From Caldilineaceae bacterium (GTDB lineage: Bacteria > Chloroflexota > Anaerolineae > Caldilineales > Caldilineaceae): a DNA stretch of 23,478 bases. The number at the start of each line of letters is the position of its first letter. Positions within the stretch are counted from its first letter, which is position 1. Of the stretch, positions 8,975 to 16,044 are shown in pieces. The stretch is from assembly GCA_019637645.1 (NCBI GenBank), contig JAHBVH010000104.1, positions 1 through 23,478 on the forward strand. Direction: 5' to 3'. The position numbers and the translations under genes were made by a program. The notes beneath the pieces were generated by a model that worked only from the letters and a program-made list of their open reading frames with translations, was not told where the DNA came from and did no database searches.

Positions 8975-10669
8975 TTATTCCCCTTCACTTGATTCGGTGA
9001 GGAAGCCGAAGTCTTTGCGCCCATATTGTTCCCAATAGAGCGAGTCTTCGTGCAGCCAGAAGTTGCGTGTGAAATTTTCCACAACACCGTCGTTGCTCAG
9101 CCAGTGTAATTCCCAATTGATGCGCTTCAAAGAGGGCTGTTCTTGGGTGATATTCAGCAAACCATAGGGCTTATTGAAATCAGAGACTTTCTCTTCCCAG
9201 CGCCGGATGCCTGCCTCATATTCGTGCATCACTTCGGCGAATTCGGCATCTTCATCGGCATGCACGGCTTCGAAGGGAATCACACCCTTATCCAGAAGTT
9301 GTTGGGCTTCATCATCCCCTAAGCGTTTCTTGAGCTCTTCAGTCGTGAGCGTCACATAGGAGCCAACGGGCATATGCTTGTAGCCAATTTCGCGTACCAG
9401 CCCAGCACCTTCTTCGGGCATCAATTCTTGAACGACTTCAACGGAAGGCGCACCTTGCACCGCGTACTGCGGCGTACCCATCCAACTCCAGACGATCATC
9501 ACAAAGCCAGCCACGACACCACTAATAATGGCGACTTTACGGTCACGCAACCGACGGCTGGGATTGGGATCCAGATAGGGAATCAGCATTAACAAGACCA
9601 ACAAGATCCCTGGTAGGATGACGCCAGCAATCATCTTATCCGCAATCTTGAGCAAGCCTTGTAGCCAGTAGAAATACCACGGCGCGACGGTGTGCATGGG
9701 TGTTGACTGCGGATTCGCGATCGACTCCAACGGTGCTTGGAAGAAGAAAGTGACGAGGAGCACCATGAGTGTCGTGAAGCCAATCAAAAAGCTGGCTTCA
9801 TCGATCATCACATCCGGCAAGAAATAGACACGGCGGTCCGCTGGTACTTTGTTGGCGGTGTCCTGGCCGACTTCTTCTTCATTGGCGGGCAAGCTAATGC
9901 CAAAGTGAACCACTTTGTAGTAGTGGACAAAGAAGAAGAGAATCAAGATCAAGGGCAGGAACAAAACGTGCAATAGGTAGAAGCGCATGAGACCGTTGGC
10001 ACCAATGTCGGGCGCGCCACGGGCCAACATGTTAACCGTCTCCCCAATGACCTGGGGTGGTACGGCTTCGGCCATTGAGGTCCCGATGGTAACCGCCCAG
10101 AAGGCCAGCTGATCCCAAGGCAACAAGTAGCCAGAGAAGCTGAGAAAGAGCGTAACCACGAGCAAAATAACCCCGGTAAACCACGTAAATTGCCTCGGTG
10201 CCTTATAACTACCGGTTAGGTAAGTACGCACCATATGGGCCGTTACGATGGCCACCATCATCTCGGCCCCTAGCCGATGCATATCGCGCATGAATTGACC
10301 AAAGGGGACATTGCTCAGCAACCGAATCATATCGGTATAGGCGCGTTCAGGCGAAGGCGCATACCAGATCATCAAGTAGATGCCGGTAATCGTCTCAATG
10401 AAAAATAAGTAAGTGGAGAGTAACCCAAGCCGGAAGGTGTGGGTAAACCGGGTTACACTTTCGTGGTAATAGGTTGGCTTAATATGTAATAGAAAGGTTT
10501 CGGAGTGGGGTTTCAGCCGTGGGTTTGGACGGCCAGGCGCCTCACCACGCAACATACGACGGACTTCTCCGGCACTGATGCCGGCAGTAATACGGGTGAA
10601 GGTATCATCCGCTAAATCCAGCACCGTATTGAGCAAACTCTTGTTTTTGACTTCAGGTTGGACAGCCAT
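8975..10669 (-). CDS. Cytochrome b subunit of a Rieske-type quinol oxidoreductase, b6/subunit IV fusion with C-terminal extension
   Basis: This is the quinol-oxidising membrane subunit, 564 residues. Helices near 79-103, 128-150, 163-183 and 228-252 form the b6-like half. Heme ligands are His131 and His145, then His234 and His249. The second pair is 15 apart, as in b6 proteins rather than mitochondrial cytochrome b (14). GYLLPWDQ (180-187) is the conserved Qo-side motif. Helices near 290-312, 345-366 and 379-397 are the subunit-IV half, giving seven helices in one chain. The Qo motif PEWY reads APWY (329-332) and aligns without a gap ([11 protein letters not shown]), so its Glu is absent. No cysteine occurs, so the covalent heme of b6f is not expected. 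Residues about 401-564 are a soluble tail of unknown role. ATG 10669 follows GAGGAGAGAG. The 168-bp gap to the Rieske stop holds only a weak 6-bp hairpin. Confidence 0.95.
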   Translation of the reverse strand: MAVQPEVKNKSLLNTVLDLADDTFTRITAGISAGEVRRMLRGEAPGRPNPRLKPHSETFLLHIKPTYYHESVTRFTHTFRLGLLSTYLFFIETITGIYLMIWYAPSPERAYTDMIRLLSNVPFGQFMRDMHRLGAEMMVAIVTAHMVRTYLTGSYKAPRQFTWFTGVILLVVTLFLSFSGYLLPWDQLAFWAVTIGTSMAEAVPPQVIGETVNMLARGAPDIGANGLMRFYLLHVLFLPLILILFFFVHYYKVVHFGISLPANEEEVGQDTANKVPADRRVYFLPDVMIDEASFLIGFTTLMVLLVTFFFQAPLESIANPQSTPMHTVAPWYFYWLQGLLKIADKMIAGVILPGILLVLLMLIPYLDPNPSRRLRDRKVAIISGVVAGFVMIVWSWMGTPQYAVQGAPSVEVVQELMPEEGAGLVREIGYKHMPVGSYVTLTTEELKKRLGDDEAQQLLDKGVIPFEAVHADEDAEFAEVMHEYEAGIRRWEEKVSDFNKPYGLLNITQEQPSLKRINWELHWLSNDGVVENFTRNFWLHEDSLYWEQYGRKDFGFLTESSEGE

Positions 10670-10837
10670 TCAGCTCTCTCTCCTCGGTACAATCGAATCT
10701 TGCCGTACAAGACTTTGTACAAATGAATAAATGAAATATTTGCGACCCATGCAACAAACGTAACTGCGCCTACGGCTGCCGTTTGCCACCATGTGCCATC
10801 ATCAAAATGAGATCAAAGGCCATGCTGGCAGGGTTAG

Positions 10838-11641
10838 TTAGGCTGTTTGGATCCGCGCTGGCGATTCTGCACTGGAGCCGCCAATAATTTTACGGCCTGT
10901 ATCAACGACAACCTGCCCATTCTCTTCGGTTAGGTCAAAATAGTCGAGTGAACGCGGGGCCGGGCCTTCAATGTAGAAGCCATCATGGCTGAATTTGGAC
11001 CCATGGCACGGGCATTCGAAGCGGAAATTCGAGGGTTCCCATTTGTACAAACAACCCAAATGTGTACAAACCATGTAGATGGCTTTGGGCGCGCCTTCTT
11101 CGGTGGTCACCAGCCAGAATTTCCCAGGCGCATTGCCGACGGGGGGCGCATCGCTAGCGGGCACTTCGCTTTGGCTCAAGAAGAATTTGCCCCCAAACTC
11201 GCCGGCCTTAAACCGTGGGTACATAAAGAAATAGCTGAGCAATCCGCCCTCGACGGCGAGCAAGCCCAGCGTTGCGCCCCACGCATAGGTCATAAATTCG
11301 CGGCGGGTCATATCCGCGGCGGTGAGGGCAGGAGCCATGGCCTCTTCTTTGGCGGCTGGCTTAGGAGCCGCTGGCCGCGGGGCTGGCTTTGGTGCTGGGG
11401 CAGCTTTGGGGGCCGCAACCGCGGCTCCATTGGCGGCTGGTGCGTCCACGACTGCGGCCACTGGTTCGGCCACGGCCACAACTTCTGGCTCTTCTTCTGC
11501 TACTGCTACGGCCGCTTGTGCTTCGCCATGATCTTCGCCATGGGCTGCTTTATTCTTCGCATAAGCCGCCAGCATTTTCTGTTTTAATTCTGCAATCCGT
11601 TGTTCGCGTTCGCTACCGGTTAATTCAAAAATTGTCGCCAT
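10838..11641 (-). CDS. Rieske [2Fe-2S] protein with internal Tat signal-anchor
   Basis: This is the iron-sulfur subunit that takes the first electron from quinol. From ATG 11641 it has 267 residues, with AAAGGAGA about 10 bases upstream; an in-frame ATG at 11677 lacks such a site. Cluster motifs are CTHLGC (Cys192, His194, Cys197) and CPCHGS (Cys210, Cys212, His213), with the two cysteines that form the disulfide. A twin-arginine motif TRREFM (112-117) precedes a membrane segment (about 119-140), so the C-terminal domain is probably exported by Tat and stays anchored. Ahead of it lies an unusual 110-residue leader: a charged helix (1-40), an Ala/Val/Glu stretch (40-75) and an Ala/Pro/Lys linker (78-100). 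This leader would remain in the cytoplasm. It is the first gene of the operon with cytochrome b and c. Confidence 0.95.
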   Translation of the reverse strand: MATIFELTGSEREQRIAELKQKMLAAYAKNKAAHGEDHGEAQAAVAVAEEEPEVVAVAEPVAAVVDAPAANGAAVAAPKAAPAPKPAPRPAAPKPAAKEEAMAPALTAADMTRREFMTYAWGATLGLLAVEGGLLSYFFMYPRFKAGEFGGKFFLSQSEVPASDAPPVGNAPGKFWLVTTEEGAPKAIYMVCTHLGCLYKWEPSNFRFECPCHGSKFSHDGFYIEGPAPRSLDYFDLTEENGQVVVDTGRKIIGGSSAESPARIQTA

Positions 11642-11739
11642 TTCGGTCCGGTCTCCTTTGGCTCTGCTTCCGGTCAAACAAAATTTTCACTATTACAGGT
11701 ACATTGATACGATGGATCGATTACGGATATGATCTGGGT

Positions 11740-11748
11740 ATTATAACA
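11740..11748 (-). promoter_or_regulatory. Extended -10 promoter proximal to the Rieske gene
   Basis: The minus strand reads TG-T-TATAAT, a perfect -10 with the TGn extension; no -35 is recognisable at 16-18 bases. Initiation near 11733 would give a leader of about 90 bases before ATG 11641. Just upstream is an imperfect 14-base dyad (11746-11759 with 11772-11785, 12 of 14 paired) that could be an operator. Confidence 0.5.
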
Positions 11749-11948
11749 GCAACAGTGAAGTCGTGCGAGATTTCACAATTGCTGTGTTTTGCTTAGTTTG
11801 GTGTAGCCATCTTCGTTCAGCTTTATCCCCACCATCCTCGTCGTTTTCCCCCTTGATGAGCGTTGCCACCGCAAGGTCGAGTATCCCGCTGGCTATGGTG
11901 TTGATTCGTCCAAAATGAAATTGATAAGGCCACAGTTTTGTCTTGGCG

Positions 11949-11977
11949 ACTATAGCACACCTGTGCGCGTTTGTCAA
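11949..11977 (-). promoter_or_regulatory. Strong sigma-70-type promoter, distal promoter of the Rieske operon
   Basis: TTGACA (11977-11972) is followed by a 17-base spacer and TATAGT (11954-11949), the latter preceded by TGC as an extended -10. This is the best promoter-like match in the window. The -35 is embedded in a 20-base dyad (TTTGTGATAA / TTTTGACAAA, 8 of 10 paired) that may be an operator. Transcription from about 11942 would run about 300 bases to the Rieske ATG through DNA in which no convincing gene was seen. The rest of the non-coding stretch 11642-12248 holds the proximal promoter and a palindrome at 12134-12165. Confidence 0.6.
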
Positions 11978-12133
11978 AATTATCACAAATACATGGTGCG
12001 TCTTTCGAGGTAGTTCGTGGCAACGAATTCTCTGCCAAAATCGCTGCGACTAGCAGTGGTCAATCGTGGATGAATCAAGGGTAGGCAGGAAAAGATGATT
12101 TTTCTGAAAAGTGCTTTGAAAAGGTTGCCTTTC

Positions 12134-12165
12134 CACCGGACAGGTTTTCTAAAACCTGTCCGGTG
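12134..12165. repeat. Palindrome, GGTTTT/AAAACC family, copy 1
   Basis: A perfect 15-bp inverted repeat with arms CACCGGACAGGTTTT (12134-12148) and its complement (12151-12165), and a two-base loop. It lies 84 bp after the SPFH gene stop on its transcribed side. There is no T tract. The core resembles the palindromes at 22903-22933 and 23044-23076, so it belongs to a dispersed family. Confidence 0.85.
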
Positions 12166-12248
12166 TGGGCTGTTCCAATCCACCTTTCAAACCGTCGTTT
12201 AGAACATACGTAAGCCGCATGTTGCGCTAGAGAACGCGCCTAGGAAGG

Positions 12249-13415
12249 TTAGTCGCGCAGACCGACCTGATCGGTCGTTTCGACGGTGGGCACGATGCCC
12301 GGCCCAGGAATGACAATGGTGGGGGTGGCCCCTTCAGGCGTAAAGATAATTTTGTCATTGGCATTGAGCGCGCTGGCATTGGCTTGGGCGATCTGATGTT
12401 GTAGATAGCCGGGGTTGGTGGCGATCAATTCTGCTTTGGCAATTTCTTGTGCGAGATCGGCCTTGGCCTGTTCGGCGGCGGCTAAGGCACGGGCTGACTG
12501 AATTTCCAGATCAAGTTGCGCTGCCACTAACTCATTGTTCTTTTCGGCCTCAATAACCGCTAGCTCGGCTTCCACGCGGGCTAGTTCATTGGCGAGCCCG
12601 GCTTCGATGACGGCCTTTTGGGCCTCAATTTTTTGGCGTTCTAGCTCAGCCAAGGTTTTTTGCTGACGTGCCTCTTCTTGAATACGGCTCTGCTCGACCC
12701 GAATCTGGCCTTCTTGACGTGCTTGCTCGGCAGCCGCTTCGGCTTTGGCCCGCAATTCATCTTGTTTGGCCTTTTCGGTTTGCAGGCGGCTTTGGACAAT
12801 TTCGTCCAGGCGAGCTTGGGCATCGGGCAGCAAGATCACATCGGGAACCGCGACATTTTGGACGTTGAGGCCATAGTTTTTGGCCAATTCATCCAATTCG
12901 GTGTCGATACAATCGCGCAGCTGATCGCGAGCCGCGCCGATCACCGCATCATCAAAATTGCGGTCACCGACGCAGACTTTCATCGCTTGGCGTGCACGAT
13001 CTTCAATGGCATTGCGCGCCACATCATCGTTAAGGTAGTGTTGATTGTATTGGGCCCATAACGTGCGGATCAATTCACGTTCAGCCAAGCTGGGGCGGAA
13101 GACATCCCCCGTTACCACCAGCCCAATGCGCTGTTTATCTTTTGTGATCAGCTCTTCATCTGTGACTCTGAAGGGGACGGCTTCGCTGGAGACGCGGCGC
13201 ATCTCTACAAAGAGCCCTACATCGCTATAGACCCCTGGGCCAACGACATCGGAAATGCGGCCACTGCGAAATTTAACACCGACTTCTTGTTCTTGTACGC
13301 GCTCGAAAAAGTAGAAGAATTGGCTCGAAAAGCTGTACAAAATAAAAACGATGACAAGGCCGATGATGAACGTAATGAGGGTACGGTTTCCCGTCGCTCT
13401 ACCTAGGTTTTGCAT
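12249..13415 (-). CDS. SPFH/band-7 (prohibitin/HflK-like) membrane protein
   Basis: From ATG 13415 the protein has 388 residues; a GTG immediately before it (13418) is also possible, but AGGA lies 6 bases from the ATG. One N-terminal membrane segment (about 12-36) is followed by an SPFH domain (about 40-215; EVGVKFRSGRISDVVGPGVY is typical of the start). A long charged Ala/Glu/Gln/Arg coiled coil (about 215-340) and a Pro-rich tail come next. Such proteins assemble as large membrane rings or scaffolds, some regulating FtsH. Neither an NfeD-type partner nor ftsH is adjacent, so the role is open. It lies divergently from pyrC across 401 bp; the best -10-like hexamer on its side is TATAAA (13532-13527) without a clear -35. 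Confidence 0.9.
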   Translation of the reverse strand: MQNLGRATGNRTLITFIIGLVIVFILYSFSSQFFYFFERVQEQEVGVKFRSGRISDVVGPGVYSDVGLFVEMRRVSSEAVPFRVTDEELITKDKQRIGLVVTGDVFRPSLAERELIRTLWAQYNQHYLNDDVARNAIEDRARQAMKVCVGDRNFDDAVIGAARDQLRDCIDTELDELAKNYGLNVQNVAVPDVILLPDAQARLDEIVQSRLQTEKAKQDELRAKAEAAAEQARQEGQIRVEQSRIQEEARQQKTLAELERQKIEAQKAVIEAGLANELARVEAELAVIEAEKNNELVAAQLDLEIQSARALAAAEQAKADLAQEIAKAELIATNPGYLQHQIAQANASALNANDKIIFTPEGATPTIVIPGPGIVPTVETTDQVGLRD

Positions 13416-13635
13416 CACGATTCCTTTCGTTTAGGCATAATCATTTATTTTGAATGGTAGTACCTTGGCTGCTTACTGTTACAAGGTAAGTGTCAATGTT
13501 TGCAGCCGTAGGCGGACTGCGCTCCCTTTATAGTACGCATGGTTGTGCGCTTTGATTCAGCGGGCGGTCTACGATCAATCGAGAGAGACGTGGGTGGTCA
13601 GTACCAAGGCTGCCGTAACACGTTTTATGATGAAT

Positions 13636-13664
13636 TTGGCACACCTCATACCCTAGCTTACAAT
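13636..13664 (+). promoter_or_regulatory. Promoter of the pyrC-pyrB cluster
   Basis: TTGGCA (13636-13641), a 17-base spacer and TACAAT (13659-13664) each match the sigma-70 consensus at 5 of 6 positions. Initiation near 13671 gives a leader of about 146 bases before pyrC. That leader contains a weak hairpin TCCAATC/GATTGGA (13711-13717 and 13735-13741) but no recognised attenuator. The other parts of the divergent gap 13416-13816 show no gene. Confidence 0.6.
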
Positions 13665-13816
13665 AAGCTGGTTGTCGATTGACGTTTGTCTTGATGTAGG
13701 GGGCAATTCGTCCAATCGGTTGGCCCTTGCGGTGGATTGGATAGGGGTAGTCGTTTCTCTTTGATCGCCATTATCTGATATATCGTACCATACTCTAGCG
13801 AAAGTGAAGAAGATGC

Positions 13817-14935
13817 ATGGCCCTGATTCGCCTACCTGGCCTAATCGATGCCCACGTTCATTTGCGTGAGCCGGGTTATGAGCACAAAGAAGATTTTGAC
13901 AGTGGATCGGCGGCCGCCTTGGCCGGTGGTGTGACGGTGATGCTCGATATGCCTAATACTCAGCCACCCACTGCTACACCGGAATTATTCCAAGCCAAGG
14001 CGGCGCGGGCGCGGGCCAAGGCGCGTTGTGATATTGGCATTTTTGTCGGGGCAACGACCACTGCGCTCGATGCCTATCTGCCCGTTGCAGCCGCGGCTTG
14101 TGGGCTCAAAATCTATGTGAGCGATACCTTTGGCAGTCTGCGGATCGAAGATCTCGGGTTGCTCCACCGCTTCTTCCGGGGGTGGGCCGAGCAAGGGAGC
14201 ACGCTTGGGTACCGTTCCGTCGCCAATCCGACCGGGATCGGGCCGATTGCCGTGCATGCCGAAGAGTTGATGTTACCGGTTTGTCTGGCCCTAAGCCACC
14301 TCTATGCGGTGCCGCTACATGTGGTGCATGTGACTCGTCGCAGCGAGGCCGAATTGATTCGGCGGGCCAAAGAGCAAGGCTATCCGGTGACTTGTGAAGT
14401 AACGCCCCACCATCTCTTTTTGACCACTGAAGATGCGGCGCGGCTTGGTCCGTTGGGCGATATGCGGCCCCGCTTGGCAACGCCCGATGATGTTGCTGCT
14501 ATGTGGGAACATTTAGCTATTTTTGATATTTTTGCGACCGACCATGCTCCCCACACCCTGGCCGAAAAGGGGATTGGCGTCGCACCGGTGCCCGCCAATC
14601 CACCGCCAGGGGTGCCCGGTGTCGAAACCATGTTGCCGCTCCTCTTGACGGCTGTGCATGAGGGGCGACTGACCTTGGATGATGTTGTGGCCCGGTGTGT
14701 TACTGGCCCTCAACAAGTCTATGGTATTCCTTCCCAACCAGATACGTTTATTGAAGTCGATGTGGACGCAAGTTACCTGCTGCGTAACGAAGCGATGTTG
14801 ACCCGCGTTGGGTGGACACCGTTTGCTGGCATGAGGGTCTTCGGTCGTGTCGAACGGGTAGTCTTGCGCGGGCAAACGGCTTTTGCCGATGGTCAAGTCT
14901 TGGCTGCACCGGGTAGTGGGCAAGTGCTTTTTTAA
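13817..14935 (+). CDS. pyrC: Dihydroorotase, CAD-like class
   Basis: This is the cytoplasmic zinc enzyme that cyclises N-carbamoyl-aspartate to dihydroorotate in pyrimidine synthesis. At 372 residues it has every amidohydrolase landmark: HVHLREPG (His13, His15), the probable carboxylated Lys98 in GLKIY, HAEE (His147), HVVHV (171 region), [10 protein letters not shown] (193-202) and the catalytic TDHAPHT (Asp242). The flexible-loop sequence [31 protein letters not shown] and the C-terminal [17 protein letters not shown] closely follow what I recall of the DHO domain of animal CAD. It begins directly at [12 protein letters not shown], as CAD's domain does, rather than with the longer N-terminal sandwich of many bacterial enzymes. 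It is followed by pyrB, which supplies its substrate. The ribosome site before ATG 13817 is weak (GAAGAAG). Confidence 0.95.
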   Translation: MALIRLPGLIDAHVHLREPGYEHKEDFDSGSAAALAGGVTVMLDMPNTQPPTATPELFQAKAARARAKARCDIGIFVGATTTALDAYLPVAAAACGLKIYVSDTFGSLRIEDLGLLHRFFRGWAEQGSTLGYRSVANPTGIGPIAVHAEELMLPVCLALSHLYAVPLHVVHVTRRSEAELIRRAKEQGYPVTCEVTPHHLFLTTEDAARLGPLGDMRPRLATPDDVAAMWEHLAIFDIFATDHAPHTLAEKGIGVAPVPANPPPGVPGVETMLPLLLTAVHEGRLTLDDVVARCVTGPQQVYGIPSQPDTFIEVDVDASYLLRNEAMLTRVGWTPFAGMRVFGRVERVVLRGQTAFADGQVLAAPGSGQVLF

Positions 14936-14946
14936 GCATGCGAAGT

Positions 14947-15001
14947 CGCACAGCGCGGACAGCTTTGCGAAACTTGTTCGTTCTGTGCGGTGTAAGTCCT
15001 A
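14947..15001 (+). repeat. Small inverted repeat followed by a TGTAAGTCCTA box, between pyrC and pyrB
   Basis: CGCACAG (14947-14953) and CTGTGCG (14983-14989) form a 7-bp dyad, immediately followed by GGTGTAAGTCCTA (14989-15001). That box resembles TGCATAAGTCCTA near smc and TGCGTAACTTCTA or TGCGTAACTCCTA upstream of two other genes. It lies 44 bp before the pyrB ATG. It may be regulatory or the remains of a dispersed element. Confidence 0.5.
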
Positions 15002-15045
15002 TTCATATTCATATTTTTATTGGGTATTCTAGGAGTAGAACACAA

Positions 15046-16041
15046 ATGTCACTTAATTTATCTATGAGTTCCTCCAACCGTACGAGCGGTGCTGTGCCCG
15101 CCGACCATGTCACGAATGGTTTTTATGGCCAGGACATTCTCAGCGTGAGCCAATTTAGCCGTGCCAATCTTGATTATATCTTTCGGGTTGCCCAAGAGAT
15201 GCAGGTTGTCGTCGAGCGTTTTGGTAGCGCTGATCTTTTGCAGGGAAAGATCCTTGCCAATCTGTTTTATGAACCCAGCACACGCACTAGTTCCAGCTTT
15301 ATGGCGGCGATGTTGCGCTTGGGTGGGCAGATTATTCCGATCAACAATGTACAATATAGCTCCGTGACCAAAGGGGAGAGCCTGCCCGACACGGTGCGTA
15401 CCTTGGAATGTTACGCCGATGTGATTGTGTTGCGCCACCCCGAAGTGGGCGCGGCGGCAACCGCGGCCCACTATGCCAGCAAACCAATTATTAACGCGGG
15501 CGATGGGGTGGGCGAACATCCCACACAGGCGCTGCTTGATCTTTTTACCATTGCCCAAGAATTACAACAATTGGATGGGCTGAAGATCGCCATGGTAGGT
15601 GATCTAAAATATGGGCGTACAGTGCATAGTTTAACCAAGTTATTGGTCAACTACAACGTCGAGTTTGCCTTTGTCAACCCCGATATTCTAGCCATGCCAG
15701 AGGATGTACTCGCGGTTGTCAAAGACAAGGGGCGCTCATATACAGAGACCAAAGATGTCCACTCGGTCATTGGCGAAGCCGATGTCCTCTATGTGACACG
15801 CGTACAGAAGGAACGCTTTACCGACTTGGCCGAATATGACCGGGTGAAGGATCAATATGTCGTCGATGAAGCGCTGATGACCCATGCCAAAGAACGTATG
15901 GTGGTCATGCATCCGCTGCCCCGTATTCATGAAATTAGCTATGCCGTTGATCAGGATCCCCGCGCTGCCTATTTCCGGCAGATGCGCAATGGGATGTTCA
16001 TCCGCATGGCCTTGTTAGCCGCTGTTCTGGGGAAGGCGTAA
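15046..16041 (+). CDS. pyrB: Aspartate carbamoyltransferase catalytic subunit
   Basis: This enzyme condenses carbamoyl phosphate and aspartate to carbamoyl-aspartate, the substrate of the preceding PyrC. From ATG 15046 it has 331 residues, about 20 more than typical because of a Ser/Asn-rich N-terminal extension. AGGAG at 15031-15035 fixes this start; the frame is open back to an ATG at 14938. Landmarks are the carbamoyl-phosphate loop STRTSSSF (78-85), Lys109 in TKGES from the neighbouring subunit, HPTQALLD (158-165), [11 protein letters not shown] (185-195), RVQKERF (252-258) and HPLPR (289-293). [11 protein letters not shown] and the C-terminal [22 protein letters not shown] follow the animal CAD ATC domain as I remember it. 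No pyrI regulatory subunit is next to it. The pyrB stop is 3 bases before the next candidate start. Confidence 0.97.
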   Translation: MSLNLSMSSSNRTSGAVPADHVTNGFYGQDILSVSQFSRANLDYIFRVAQEMQVVVERFGSADLLQGKILANLFYEPSTRTSSSFMAAMLRLGGQIIPINNVQYSSVTKGESLPDTVRTLECYADVIVLRHPEVGAAATAAHYASKPIINAGDGVGEHPTQALLDLFTIAQELQQLDGLKIAMVGDLKYGRTVHSLTKLLVNYNVEFAFVNPDILAMPEDVLAVVKDKGRSYTETKDVHSVIGEADVLYVTRVQKERFTDLAEYDRVKDQYVVDEALMTHAKERMVVMHPLPRIHEISYAVDQDPRAAYFRQMRNGMFIRMALLAAVLGKA

Positions 16042-16044
16042 GCT

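Noticed and set aside
8968..9087. A longer N-terminus for the cytochrome c gene
   Set aside because: It would lie almost entirely inside the cytochrome b gene and put 40 polar residues before the membrane anchor; ATG 8967 has a ribosome site and a conventional signal-anchor.
10767..10779. A 13-base match (inverted) to 13502-13514
   Set aside because: In a window of this size several exact 13-mers are expected by chance, and the flanks do not extend the match.
11773..11835. A 20-codon minus-strand frame (MVGIKLNEDGYTK...) in the leader of the Rieske operon
   Set aside because: It is short, lies upstream of the proximal promoter and has no properly spaced Shine-Dalgarno; nothing supports translation beyond an ATG and a stop.
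13491..13496. A perfect TTGACA on the minus strand upstream of the SPFH gene
   Set aside because: No acceptable -10 lies 16-18 bases downstream (AGCAGC at 17).
14938..15045. An upstream start for pyrB at ATG 14938
   Set aside because: The extra residues are not ATCase-like and cover the dyad and box, while AGGAG sits 10 bases before ATG 15046.
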